From contig NZ_BOSL01000006.1 in NCBI RefSeq assembly GCF_018403325.1, positions 217,850 to 281,849 on the forward strand: a DNA stretch of 64,000 bases. The letters run 5' to 3'. Below, piece after piece: positions 8,613 to 16,809 of this stretch (position 1 is the first letter of the stretch; each line of letters opens with the position of its first letter). The translations under genes were made by a program, and so were the position numbers. The notes below the pieces were generated by a model, which ran no database searches, was not told where the DNA came from, and was given only the letters and a program-made list of their open reading frames with translations. The stretch is from Paenibacillus vini (GTDB lineage: Bacteria > Bacillota > Bacilli > Paenibacillales > Paenibacillaceae).

Positions 8613-9041
8613 ATGACTATTAATAAGAACCCATCCAGTAATAAATCAAAAAAGCTATCAGGAGAACAACAAGTCGCTAATTTTCTGGCAAACCTTGAAC
8701 ATCCCCTAAAGGCGGAAATCGAAGAAGTTCGAACCATCATATTAAGTGCGAATGACGAAATAACAGAACATATTAAATGGAATGCACCAAGTTTTTGTAT
8801 TAACAATCAGGATCGGGTGACTTTTAATCTCCATGGTAAGGATGGTTTCCGTCTTATTTTCCATTGTGGATCTAAAGTTACAGGTAACGAAGCGAAAGAA
8901 CCGTTTTTCGAAGACACCACCAAACTATTGGAATGGGTAACGGGGGACAGGGCAATTGTAAAGTTCACCAGCATGAACGATGTAGTAACCAACAAAGAGA
9001 ACCTGAAGGAAATCGTTAAGAAATGGATTGGAGCGAATTAG
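8613..9041 (+). CDS. DUF1801 domain protein
   Basis: A 142-residue protein of the DUF1801/YdhG type. The recognisable segment is ITEHIKWNAPSFCIN, the family's KW-x-x-P-x-F core, followed by a strand-rich C-terminal half. The fold is thought to be frataxin/CyaY-like; function is unknown. Its stop is immediately followed by the ATG of the next gene, so the two are translationally coupled. Confidence 0.8.
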   Translation: MTINKNPSSNKSKKLSGEQQVANFLANLEHPLKAEIEEVRTIILSANDEITEHIKWNAPSFCINNQDRVTFNLHGKDGFRLIFHCGSKVTGNEAKEPFFEDTTKLLEWVTGDRAIVKFTSMNDVVTNKENLKEIVKKWIGAN

Positions 9042-9671
9042 ATGCTCGGATTTGAGGATATTGTTCAATCGGAGGAAGAAATTCGGGAGTTAATCGGTTA
9101 CCCGAGTGAACTTGTAAATAATAAAGTTATCGATTCTCTGGACGCACATTGTAAGGAGTTTATTTCCTTGTCTCCATTATTGTTTATATCTTCGTCAGAT
9201 AACCTGGGATTTTGTGATGTTTCCCCACGTGGAGATGAGCCGGGATTTGTATATGTTTTGGACGAAAAGAGGATTGTCATTCCCGAAAGGCCCGGTAATC
9301 GAAGGATCGACTCTATGAGAAATATTTTGAACAATCCAAGAGTTGGTTTGATATTTGTTATACCTGGACTTGAAGAGACATTACGGGTAAACGGCAGAGC
9401 ACAGATTATTAAAGATAAGCAATTATTAAACCGTATGCAAGCCAAGGGGAAGACGCCTTTACTTGGGATAGGCATCATTATTGAAGAATGTTACGTCCAT
9501 TGTGCAAAAGCCTTTAAAAGATCGAAACTATGGAGCCCGGATTCCTGGACAGATAAACAGGAGTTGCCGAATATACCCCAAATGATATCCAAGCATGCCA
9601 ATAAACTAGGATTATCAGAAAGCGAGGTATCTGATGCTATGCATGAGAGTTATACAAAAAGGCTTTATTAG
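9042..9671 (+). CDS. FMN-dependent PPOX-type flavoprotein (MSMEG_1061-like)
   Basis: A 209-residue split-barrel flavoprotein of the pyridoxamine-phosphate-oxidase superfamily. The core SSDNLGFCDVSPRGDEPGFV, the strand RIVIPERPGNRRIDSM and NNPRVGLIFVIPG match the PPOX FMN-binding region. These proteins bind FMN or F420 and catalyse redox reactions on unknown substrates. The ATG directly follows the upstream stop. The 3' end overlaps the lipoprotein gene by 38 bases. Confidence 0.82.
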   Translation: MLGFEDIVQSEEEIRELIGYPSELVNNKVIDSLDAHCKEFISLSPLLFISSSDNLGFCDVSPRGDEPGFVYVLDEKRIVIPERPGNRRIDSMRNILNNPRVGLIFVIPGLEETLRVNGRAQIIKDKQLLNRMQAKGKTPLLGIGIIIEECYVHCAKAFKRSKLWSPDSWTDKQELPNIPQMISKHANKLGLSESEVSDAMHESYTKRLY

Positions 9672-9987
9672 CAGCATACTATTAATTCTGATGATTGTCT
9701 TGCTCGCGGGTTGCAACTCCGAGGAAGGGTCTTTGAACCAGTCACGATATGATGGAGAAGGATATATTTTGGAAGTAACCGGAGATCGTATTTTAGTGAT
9801 TGACCAACCCTATATAAACAAAACTTGGAAAGATATTATGGATGTTTATACCGGTGAAGCAATATGGTTAAGCACGAATACAAGAAATTTGAAACCCGGT
9901 CAAAAGATCCATTACAAGATTAGGGGCGGAATCGATGATTCCTACCCATCTCAAGCAGAAGCTAAAGAGATTGTTATTTCAAAATAA
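9634..9987 (+). CDS. lipoprotein with DUF3221-like domain
   Basis: A 117-residue exported protein. The N-terminal hydrophobic segment ends in the lipobox LLAGC (Cys about residue 27), so it should be lipidated and held on the outer face of the membrane. The mature part, with GYILEVTGDRILVID and a basic KIRGGIDDSYPSQAEA segment, resembles the small OB-like DUF3221 domain. ATG 9634 or 9643 are both possible. Function is unknown. Confidence 0.75.
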   Translation: MLCMRVIQKGFISSILLILMIVLLAGCNSEEGSLNQSRYDGEGYILEVTGDRILVIDQPYINKTWKDIMDVYTGEAIWLSTNTRNLKPGQKIHYKIRGGIDDSYPSQAEAKEIVISK

Positions 9988-10093
9988 AATCCATAGATTT
10001 CTCTATTTCCAGCGAAAGCTTAAAATATAAAGTATACGCACCTGAAGGCCATTGTAAGTTTTAAGCATCAGCGCTAAGAAAGGAAGGACTCTT

Positions 10094-10585
10094 ATGATGC
10101 GAATTGTAAAAGCTGATCGACAAGACCTGAAAGAGATTCTGGAACTGCAGTATATGGCATATAGAAGCGAAGCGGAAATTTATAACAATTATAACATACA
10201 GCCGCTTAGACAAACCTTAAAGCAATTGGAAGAAGAGTTCGATCAACAAGTTATACTTAAAGCGGAAATGGATGGAATGATCGTTGGTTCGGTGAGAGCA
10301 TTTGTGGATCAAGGAACCTGTAAAATCGGCAAATTGATCGTTCACCCTGACTATCAGAACAAAGGAATCGGAACGACTCTCATGAATGAAGTGGAGAATT
10401 ACTTTAAAGGATGCTTGAAATTTCAATTGTTCACCGGTGATAAGAGTCTGAGGAATTTACACTTGTATACTAAATTAGGATATAAGGAGTTTGAATCAGA
10501 AGAAATCAACCCAAAGCTGAAGATTATTTATTTAGAAAAGGAGGCGTCTAGGGACAATATTTTGAAGGGCGGCAAGCATCTATGA
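10094..10585 (+). CDS. GNAT family N-acetyltransferase
   Basis: A 163-residue GNAT protein with the acetyl-CoA binding segment IGKLIVHPDYQNKGIGTTLM (V-x-P-x-x-Q-x-x-G-I-G-x-x-L) and the C-terminal LHLYTKLGYKEFE. AGAAAGGAAGG precedes the start. It overlaps the HAD gene by four bases, pointing to a two-gene transcriptional unit. Confidence 0.87.
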   Translation: MMRIVKADRQDLKEILELQYMAYRSEAEIYNNYNIQPLRQTLKQLEEEFDQQVILKAEMDGMIVGSVRAFVDQGTCKIGKLIVHPDYQNKGIGTTLMNEVENYFKGCLKFQLFTGDKSLRNLHLYTKLGYKEFESEEINPKLKIIYLEKEASRDNILKGGKHL

Positions 10586-11244
10586 TTAGATCCGTTATTT
10601 TTGATCTGGACGGGACTTTATTGGATCGTAATAATTCCTTATACTGCTTCGTGGTCGATCAGTATGATAGGATCATTAAGAACACTAAGAATATAGACAA
10701 GGAGAGCTATATCCATCGTTTTATTGAACTGGATCATCGCGGATATGTTTGGAAGGATAGAGTCTACCAGGAACTAATCAAGGAATTTGACCTGCCGTTG
10801 GATTGGAATGAATTATTAACGGATTATAAAGATGGATTTTGTAAGCATGCCACACCATTTTCCAACACCACTGAATTATTGGAAAATCTCATAAGCAACG
10901 GGTACAAACTTGGGATGATTACAAATGGATTTGGTGACTTTCAATCCAGCAATATTCAAGCTTTAGGGATACAGGAATATTTTGAAGTGATATTGATTTC
11001 GGAAATAGAGGGTATTCGGAAACCGGATCCAGCTATCTTTAATAGAGCAAGTGATTTGCTGGGCGTAAGACCTGAAGAGTGTGTTTATGTTGGTGATCAT
11101 CCTATCAACGATGTTACGGCCAGCAAAAGTGTGGGAATGAAGGGGATCTGGAAGGAAGACACCTTTTATAACGATGACTTTGAATATGATGGAATTGTAA
11201 GAGACTTACTGGATATAGAAAAGTTAATTGAACAATGGAGCTGA
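10582..11244 (+). CDS. HAD-superfamily hydrolase
   Basis: A 220-residue phosphatase-type HAD protein. All four motifs are seen: FDLDGTLLD (catalytic Asp pair), ITNGFG (motif II), RKPDP (motif III Lys) and GDHPINDV (motif IV). A helical cap lies between motifs I and II, so this is a type I cap enzyme, probably acting on a small phosphorylated metabolite. The ATG overlaps the GNAT stop. Confidence 0.88.
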   Translation: MIRSVIFDLDGTLLDRNNSLYCFVVDQYDRIIKNTKNIDKESYIHRFIELDHRGYVWKDRVYQELIKEFDLPLDWNELLTDYKDGFCKHATPFSNTTELLENLISNGYKLGMITNGFGDFQSSNIQALGIQEYFEVILISEIEGIRKPDPAIFNRASDLLGVRPEECVYVGDHPINDVTASKSVGMKGIWKEDTFYNDDFEYDGIVRDLLDIEKLIEQWS

Positions 11245-11288
11245 AATGTGAAGGGGGTTGGTGACCTATCGTTAAGCAATTCATAAGG

Positions 11289-11678
11289 ATGAATATGGTC
11301 AGCATACTCTACGCTTTATTTTTATTCGTGCCGATCGAGCTTATGGTGAATGTGTATAGAATTAGCAGGCTGACCGGTTGGGAGCTCAATTCAACCAACA
11401 TATTAAATATGGTCATCATATGTGCTGACATTGTATTTGGCACAGCTATATTATACTTATTGACCACAAAATGGTTGGGCAGAAGAAAACTCAATTATCT
11501 GACGATCGTCTTTTGGGTGCCTTACTTTATTTTATTTGTATATATCTTTGCTAGATTATTTCCTATTACTTATGGCGGAGACGATCCAAATCCAGTAACA
11601 GGTTTACTAGCCATTGGAATGCTGTTGTTATATCCGGTTTATATTTTTTTTATGAATCTGATTCATTCATTGAAATGA
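11289..11678 (+). CDS. small integral membrane protein, unknown
   Basis: A 129-residue hydrophobic protein with four predicted helices (roughly 3-20, 35-55, 63-85 and 103-124). A short outward loop contains YGGDDPNP. I do not recognise the family. ATG 11289 and 11295 are both possible; the ribosome binding site is weak. Confidence 0.6.
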   Translation: MNMVSILYALFLFVPIELMVNVYRISRLTGWELNSTNILNMVIICADIVFGTAILYLLTTKWLGRRKLNYLTIVFWVPYFILFVYIFARLFPITYGGDDPNPVTGLLAIGMLLLYPVYIFFMNLIHSLK

Positions 11679-11720
11679 TTTCATATCCATAATCTACATA
11701 AGAAATAAGGAGGCGCATTA

Positions 11721-12155
11721 ATGATAGCACTTAAGAAAATAGATCGGAACAATTTTTTTGATGTCATTAAGCTAAGTGTGGCCGAGGAGCAAAAGGAGTT
11801 TGTAGCGACAAATTTATTTTCGCTCGCCCAGGCTAAAGCTTTTCCGGAATGTATTTGTTTAGCCATTTATGATGATGAGGTTCTGGTTGGATTTACGATG
11901 TACTGCTTAGACGAGGACGATCATGAATACTGGATTTACCGGCTAATGATAGACGCCAAGCACCAGTCAAAAGGCTATGGGAAGGCAGCCATGGAGCTGC
12001 TTATAGGAAGGATTAAAGAAGATGAACAACATCGGGTTATCTACATAAGCTTTGAACCAAATAATGTGCAGGCTAAACATTTATACGAAAAATTAGGCTT
12101 TGAAGCGGATGGCCGCGTGATTGATGGGGAAGTCGTTTACAAGCTGGAATATTGA
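11721..12155 (+). CDS. GNAT acetyltransferase, spermidine/diamine N-acetyltransferase-like
   Basis: A 144-residue GNAT protein. The opening FFDVIKLSVAEEQKEFVATN, the motif YWIYRLMIDAKHQSKGYGKA and the ending SFEPNNVQAKHLYEKLGF resemble the BltD/PaiA/SpeG polyamine acetyltransferase branch. If so, it uses acetyl-CoA to acetylate spermidine or a related amine. The polyamine assignment is by resemblance only. AAGGAGGCG precedes ATG. Confidence 0.8.
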   Translation: MIALKKIDRNNFFDVIKLSVAEEQKEFVATNLFSLAQAKAFPECICLAIYDDEVLVGFTMYCLDEDDHEYWIYRLMIDAKHQSKGYGKAAMELLIGRIKEDEQHRVIYISFEPNNVQAKHLYEKLGFEADGRVIDGEVVYKLEY

Positions 12156-12193
12156 TCGATCATTATAAGATTTCTTCAGGGAGGGAATGAATC

Positions 12194-12577
12194 ATGGAAG
12201 AGGCGGAAATCCAATCTCTCATTAAACGCTACATCCAGGCGTATAATTCTTTTGATGTTAATGGGATGGTTGATCTCTTGCACGAGGATATTGAGTTTCG
12301 AAACATTTCCCATGGTGAAGTGGATACAGAAACTAAAGGAATGGATCAATTTCGTAATTTAGCCGAGCAATCGGTGACGATCTTTTCGCAAAGGGAACAA
12401 ACGATAACACAGATGATAGTTAATGGGGATAAGGCAGAGGTAGAAATTAATTATGAAGGTAAATTGGCGGCGGATCTGCCTAACGGATTGAAGGCTGGGG
12501 ACTCCATAGAACTTAAGGGGAAAACCATCTTTCTTGTAAGAGATCAAAAGATAGCTGTGATCGAAGACTATAGTTAA
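12194..12577 (+). CDS. NTF2-like (SnoaL) family protein
   Basis: A 127-residue cone-shaped NTF2-like domain with the typical opening IQSLIKRYIQAYNSFDVNGM and the strand-rich end ELKGKTIFLVRDQKIAVIED. The family includes isomerases, hydratases and binding proteins; no catalytic residue can be assigned here. GGGAGGGAATG precedes ATG. The next gene follows after 17 bases. Confidence 0.78.
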   Translation: MEEAEIQSLIKRYIQAYNSFDVNGMVDLLHEDIEFRNISHGEVDTETKGMDQFRNLAEQSVTIFSQREQTITQMIVNGDKAEVEINYEGKLAADLPNGLKAGDSIELKGKTIFLVRDQKIAVIEDYS

Positions 12578-12594
12578 ACAAGGAGCTGGGCTTG

Positions 12595-13179
12595 ATGGAG
12601 AATATGCTAAAGCAATTTAACTTCATCGTTGAAATAGATAAATTAAAAACCATTGAAAGAAGAACGAAAATCATACATGGTTCCAGATTAGAAAACGATG
12701 CAGAACATTCATGGCATCTTGCAATGATGGCGATGATTTTGCAACATCACGCAAATGAAAACATCGATTTGCTCAAGGTGATAAAAATGCTTTTGATACA
12801 CGACTTAGTGGAGATTGATGCAGGCGATACATTTGCATACGATACGGATGGGCAAGTTGATAAATTTGATCGTGAAACTAAAGCTGCCAAAAGATTGTTT
12901 GGAATGTTACCCGCAGAGCAAGAGGAAGAATTTACTCAATTGTGGCTTGAGTTTGAAAATAAAGAGACGGAAGAAGCGAAATTCGCTTCCTCACTGGATA
13001 GACTACAGCCGCTCGTACATAATTCGTTGAATCAAGGCGATACATGGCAAAAATACGGAATTACCAGCGAACAAGTTATCAACCGAAATAAGGAGATTCA
13101 TCATGGATCGGAGAAGCTGTGGGAGTATGCTCAAACGATTATTAAGAGTTCTGTAGAGCAAGGGATTCTGACTAAGTAA
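12595..13179 (+). CDS. HD-domain phosphohydrolase (YfbR-like)
   Basis: A 194-residue HD hydrolase of the HD_3 type. Metal ligands are seen in NDAEHSWHLAMMA (first His), LLIHDLVEIDAGD (HD pair) and SSLDRLQPLVHN (final Asp). YfbR-type enzymes dephosphorylate deoxynucleoside 5'-monophosphates. AAGGAG is about ten bases before ATG 12595; a TTG three bases upstream is less likely. Confidence 0.85.
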   Translation: MENMLKQFNFIVEIDKLKTIERRTKIIHGSRLENDAEHSWHLAMMAMILQHHANENIDLLKVIKMLLIHDLVEIDAGDTFAYDTDGQVDKFDRETKAAKRLFGMLPAEQEEEFTQLWLEFENKETEEAKFASSLDRLQPLVHNSLNQGDTWQKYGITSEQVINRNKEIHHGSEKLWEYAQTIIKSSVEQGILTK

Positions 13180-13234
13180 TGAACATTCCGGCACGGTACT
13201 TGGGAGGAAGATCTATAACATTAATAGGACGGTT

Positions 13235-14056
13235 ATGATGTCAAAGAAAAAAGCAGCTATATGGATAAGCCTAGTCATTATTATGCTTTTAATAGGTTGG
13301 CTCAATTTCAAAACCCCATCGAATCCAGTATGGTTAGAGAGCGGGACTGAAGATAACACCTCATTTTTATCGGATGAATATTTTATAGGGCTCAATGATT
13401 TATTCGAGAAAGTAAGAGATGATCACAAGAAGTGGTACATTGTGGATGGATCTAGTGAAATAGCAGCCCGAGCCGTCATTGTGAAAATGATGCAAGATCT
13501 GGAGAGCAATCCAGGCGCTTTAACAAATCATGAGAACTCCGTTCGTTATTTTGAGACATTTGACAGAAACATTAGAAAGGCAGGAAGCATTACAGAGGAA
13601 GTACATTTTTTTAGAAACACATTGAACTCGTATAGTGGCGCACCTGTAAGTCTGGATGACATGATCACTTTAGCGGCAGAAGGGAAATGGAAGTTATTCA
13701 GTGCGAAATACCATAGATATAATCATGAGGGAGTAAAAGGAGCACTTAATCTTAAGTTTATTTCCAAAGACGGCAGATTTGAAGCTGTTTATAATTCGGA
13801 AACAGGAGAAATGGTTACGGATCCATTTAACATGGGGACCTATAACTATGCCCCGGGATCAATAAATCCGCTGAAATACTACAAGCACTATACGTTTGAT
13901 AAACAACCTTGGAAAAAGTGGGGGAATGAAAGCGGAGTCTCTTTTGAGGATATCATGAGCCTGGAGTCGGGACATGGTTCATCCGAAGAGAAGAATAATT
14001 CAAAGGAAATTAAAAGGTGGATAAAGCAAAGAAAAGAAGAATTGAAACTGGAATAA
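13235..14056 (+). CDS. membrane-anchored protein with a polymorphic-toxin-like C-terminal motif
   Basis: A 273-residue protein with one N-terminal helix (about 8-24), so it should be exported and anchored or cleaved. The body is soluble. Around residues 187-235, EAVYNSETGEMVTDPFNMG, then TYNYAPG and, after an aromatic/basic stretch, KKWGNES, recall a segment common in bacterial polymorphic toxins (VTDPxNxGTYN...GN). The C-terminal tail is highly charged. I do not see an adjoining immunity gene. The toxin resemblance is from memory of the motif, not a search, and the protein may simply share a fold. Confidence 0.55.
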   Translation: MMSKKKAAIWISLVIIMLLIGWLNFKTPSNPVWLESGTEDNTSFLSDEYFIGLNDLFEKVRDDHKKWYIVDGSSEIAARAVIVKMMQDLESNPGALTNHENSVRYFETFDRNIRKAGSITEEVHFFRNTLNSYSGAPVSLDDMITLAAEGKWKLFSAKYHRYNHEGVKGALNLKFISKDGRFEAVYNSETGEMVTDPFNMGTYNYAPGSINPLKYYKHYTFDKQPWKKWGNESGVSFEDIMSLESGHGSSEEKNNSKEIKRWIKQRKEELKLE

Positions 14057-14129
14057 GTAAGCGCCCAAAGCGGTCGAGCTTTATCGTAGCCAGCCCCACC
14101 GCTCGGAGCGTCTTGTCGCGATAGCTAAA

Positions 14130-14525
14130 TTAGTCGGTATGTGCAACGGCGCGGATTTCAATCAGTTGATGAGGAAACGCCAGCCCTGATACGCCAACGA
14201 GGGTACCGGCAGGCCGATGGTCGCCTACATATTCTTTGAACAGTTCTACGCACTTCTCAAAATGCTCTTGCGGATTTGTCAGAAAGATTTCCATCTCCGC
14301 GATGTTCGATCTTGTGACTCCAAAACCCGCCAGCACACGATCAAGATTCTCCAGCGTCTGCCGGGTCTGTGTTTCGATATCGCCCTCCCCTACAAAAGTG
14401 CCTTGCATGTCATGCGAAAATTGTCCTGAAATGTAGATGGTCCCATTGACGCTGTATCCTTGTGAAAGGCCGAACTCTTCCTCCCATGCAACGCCGTGAC
14501 CGTAGGTAGCAATTGTTTTAGTCAT
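14130..14525 (-). CDS. RidA (YjgF/YER057c/UK114) family protein
   Basis: A 131-residue chorismate-mutase-like trimeric protein. YSVNGTIYISGQFSHD, a QTLENLDRVLAGFG helix and DHRPAGTLVGVSGLAFP followed by LIEIRAVA match the family. RidA itself deaminates reactive enamines/imines made by PLP enzymes; other members have other or unknown substrates. AAAGGGGAG is upstream on this strand. It is divergent from an HxlR regulator, which probably controls it. Confidence 0.87.
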   Translation of the reverse strand: MTKTIATYGHGVAWEEEFGLSQGYSVNGTIYISGQFSHDMQGTFVGEGDIETQTRQTLENLDRVLAGFGVTRSNIAEMEIFLTNPQEHFEKCVELFKEYVGDHRPAGTLVGVSGLAFPHQLIEIRAVAHTD

Positions 14526-14582
14526 TTATAACTCCCCTTTCAATCAAAGTAAGGCTAGTATAAACTGAGCATAATATAAAGA

Positions 14583-14611
14583 GTAGTACGCACTTTTTGG
14601 ATAGGTACTAC
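14583..14611. promoter_or_regulatory. inverted repeat between ridA-like and hxlR-like genes
   Basis: GTAGTAC at 14583-14589 and GTACTAC at 14605-14611 form a perfect seven-base inverted repeat, 22 bases start to start. It lies in the short divergent intergenic region, just before the ribosome binding site (GAAAGGA) of the regulator. Spacing of about two helical turns fits a dimeric winged-helix regulator such as HxlR. Function is inference. Confidence 0.5.
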
Positions 14612-14630
14612 CCGAAAGGATAGTGTTAAT

Positions 14631-14972
14631 GTGGGAATGGGTGAATTTATAGGTAAAGTCAAAACGATTCAAGATACACCTTTTGGCTATACAGTTTCAG
14701 TGATTGGCGGTAAATGGAAAATGGTCATTCTTTATCTTTTGGCAGAAAACCACCCGGTTCGATTTAATGATTTGAAAAGACAAATAGGTGCCATTACGTA
14801 TAAAACATTAAGTGCGCAACTAAAAGAATTGGAAGCGGATGGTTTGGTTAAACGGAAAGAGTATCCTCAAATACCTCCTAAAGTGGAGTACAGTCTCACG
14901 GTCAAAGGAGAGAGTTTACTGCCTGTATTGGAGAATTTATGCGAGTGGGGAGCAACAAACCGGGATCGTTAA
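14631..14972 (+). CDS. HxlR-family transcriptional regulator
   Basis: A 113-residue winged-helix protein. The family core reads SVIGGKWKMVILYLL, FNDLKRQIGAITYKTLSAQL and LVKRKEYPQIPPKVEYSLT. Most HxlR proteins carry an N-terminal Cys just before the V-I-G-G-K-W core that senses electrophiles or oxidants. Here that place reads TPFGYT, so redox sensing by that residue is absent; one Cys remains near residue 103. It is divergent from the RidA-like gene and probably represses it and itself. Start GTG 14631 fits the GAAAGGA spacing; ATG 14637 is possible. Confidence 0.88.
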   Translation: MGMGEFIGKVKTIQDTPFGYTVSVIGGKWKMVILYLLAENHPVRFNDLKRQIGAITYKTLSAQLKELEADGLVKRKEYPQIPPKVEYSLTVKGESLLPVLENLCEWGATNRDR

Positions 14973-15054
14973 ATCCGGCTATAGTTCGTCAACACTAACC
15001 GCTCCGGTCTAGGATTTAGAACTATTGTGTTGGGGCGTTAAACAAGGAGAGACT

Positions 15055-15636
15055 ATGAAAAAGCTGACGTTTTTTTTGAGCATACTCATTCTGATAGCCA
15101 TAGCGGTTTTTGTTGGAATTAACTTATCTCCTAAGGACGTCCATATAAATGCTCAAGGTCTTAAATATAGATTAGGAAACGACAACACAGAGTCCGAGAA
15201 GGCTGTAAATGTAAATATTGAGGGGAAACTGCACACAAGTATTACCGGGAAAAGGTCATTTAAAGGGACCATTAACATAGAGGGCGAGAATATCCCTGTT
15301 CCCGTAGAACAGAGACAACTTAATATGCCCATTTCACAAGATGGATGGGGCGTGATCAGTTATCCTTATTTTGAATACAAAAAAGCGAGTGATGGGTCAC
15401 CAGGAGCAGTAAACAATACACATATATATCAGTATGGCTCTCTATTCATAAATAGTGATTTCAGTAAGGTAACGATTTTAGTCTCGGATCAAAAAGAATC
15501 GGATGGTACGGGAGCATCATCTTGGAGCGCAGAAGATGGTCAAATGATCACTGTACCGGCCAGTAGCAGGTCCGAAGCAATTCGCCTCTCAAATGAGCTG
15601 ATGAGGGATTTTTTGAAGGGATTTGAATTGAAATGA
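15055..15636 (+). CDS. membrane-anchored exported protein, unknown
   Basis: A 193-residue protein with one N-terminal hydrophobic helix (about 4-22) and a soluble, strand-rich outer domain containing HTSITGKRSFKGTINIEG. No lipobox is seen. AAGGAG lies directly before ATG 15055; the frame extends upstream but without such a site. The stop overlaps the next gene by four bases. I do not recognise the family. Confidence 0.65.
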   Translation: MKKLTFFLSILILIAIAVFVGINLSPKDVHINAQGLKYRLGNDNTESEKAVNVNIEGKLHTSITGKRSFKGTINIEGENIPVPVEQRQLNMPISQDGWGVISYPYFEYKKASDGSPGAVNNTHIYQYGSLFINSDFSKVTILVSDQKESDGTGASSWSAEDGQMITVPASSRSEAIRLSNELMRDFLKGFELK

Positions 15637-15935
15637 GGAATTTCGCGATAAGAGCTTTCCTTGTCGGAACGGTTTTGGGTATCGTTACAGCCTTAACTGC
15701 CGGACTCTTGAGTCATTGGGAAATGGCCATTAAAATTACCGGGGGAATCGGAGTCGTGTCCTGGCTGTTAGCGGGATTATTATCTGGGGCGTTTATTAGC
15801 GGTGACCGGACAAGGGCCAACGAGAGCATCGAAACGGCAGAGGATAAAAGGTTTAGAAGTAAGTTTTCTTCCGTATTGTTTCTGTTTGGCCTGCCGTTTC
15901 TAACTGTCGCGTTACTTATTTATTTGCTGACTTAA
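15633..15935 (+). CDS. small membrane protein, DUF5316-like
   Basis: A 100-residue protein with three hydrophobic helices (about 5-24, 32-54 and 77-98) and a charged loop SGDRTRANESIETAEDKRFR between the second and third. The layout resembles DUF5316 proteins of Bacillales. It is coupled to the preceding exported protein (ATGA overlap), so the two may act together. It converges with the M50 gene with only four bases between stops. Confidence 0.6.
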   Translation: MRNFAIRAFLVGTVLGIVTALTAGLLSHWEMAIKITGGIGVVSWLLAGLLSGAFISGDRTRANESIETAEDKRFRSKFSSVLFLFGLPFLTVALLIYLLT

Positions 15936-15939
15936 GAGG

Positions 15940-16647
15940 TTATCTGACCGCCGCATCATTTATGCTTTTGGCATGACGGCTTTGCCCCCTGTCTTTCCAA
16001 TACAGTTGTAAAGCGGACATGGCGCAGAAAATCGAAATGACAAAGAAAAGAAGAGACCAGGCTAAAGCCGGCATGATCGTGATGTGCGCCAGATTGGATG
16101 CATCCCCGGCTTGACTCGGATCCGTGAGGGATCGCAGCAACAGCGTGAACGGCCCCATTACCGATTCCTCCAGACACAGGAATGCCAGCAATAAATAATA
16201 GAAATTTAGAATCCGTCCTCCAAGAAGCAAAAACACAAAATTCACCACGATGAAAATGATCAGCCACCACAGCCCGTATCCCGACCGCACGAACAGGAGA
16301 ATCATTGCCAGTGCAATGACACTAATGATCATAATCCCTGCCCGTTGTTGATGCTTGTAACGGACATAAAACAAGGCGATCGCAAACAAGGATGCTGAAA
16401 TGTATCCGGCGAGTGACACGGCAACCTGGCTCCAGCCCGACGTGGCCAGCACGGAGTAAGTTACACCGCTGTGATCGGGATTCAACTCAATGCGCAGCAC
16501 GCGGCCTGACATCAACAAGGTCATCACGGCATGACCGAGCTCATGGATCATCGTGTCCAGTATACGGAACCAGTCGGAAAATGGAATCAGCCTCGTAAGG
16601 ATAGCGGCCCCCGCAAGAAACAGGAATGCCTTAAGCCATTTATTCAT
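15940..16647 (-). CDS. M50-type membrane metallopeptidase
   Basis: A 235-residue integral membrane protein with the zinc motif HELGH (in MIHELGHAVMTLLMSG, about residues 37-41) in its second helix region, as in the site-2/M50B protease group. About six to seven helices follow. No PDZ domain is seen, unlike RseP. The substrate is unknown. AAAGGGGAT precedes the start on this strand. Confidence 0.8.
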   Translation of the reverse strand: MNKWLKAFLFLAGAAILTRLIPFSDWFRILDTMIHELGHAVMTLLMSGRVLRIELNPDHSGVTYSVLATSGWSQVAVSLAGYISASLFAIALFYVRYKHQQRAGIMIISVIALAMILLFVRSGYGLWWLIIFIVVNFVFLLLGGRILNFYYLLLAFLCLEESVMGPFTLLLRSLTDPSQAGDASNLAHITIMPALAWSLLFFVISIFCAMSALQLYWKDRGQSRHAKSINDAAVR

Positions 16648-16755
16648 ATTTAATCCCCTTTAAATCCATCTTCGATTACAACTCTTCTACAGCATAATAT
16701 GAAATCTGGCTGGATGCCAGTCGTGAAAAAGGAATACAATTTGCCTTCAAAAAAG

Positions 16756-16784
16756 CGAACAAATTTTCGGTTCAATGATATAAT
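16756..16784 (+). promoter_or_regulatory. promoter of the Shango operon with LexA/DinR-like box
   Basis: An extended -10, TGATATAAT, lies at 16776-16784. In the -35 position is CGAACAAATTTTCG (16756-16769), differing by one base from the palindromic Bacillus DinR/LexA form CGAAC-N4-GTTCG. An SOS repressor bound there would block the promoter. The -10 is clear; LexA control is inference. The ribosome binding site GATGGAGG (16793-16800) follows. Confidence 0.55.
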
Positions 16785-16809
16785 GGAGTCGTGATGGAGG
16801 TCTGGAGTC

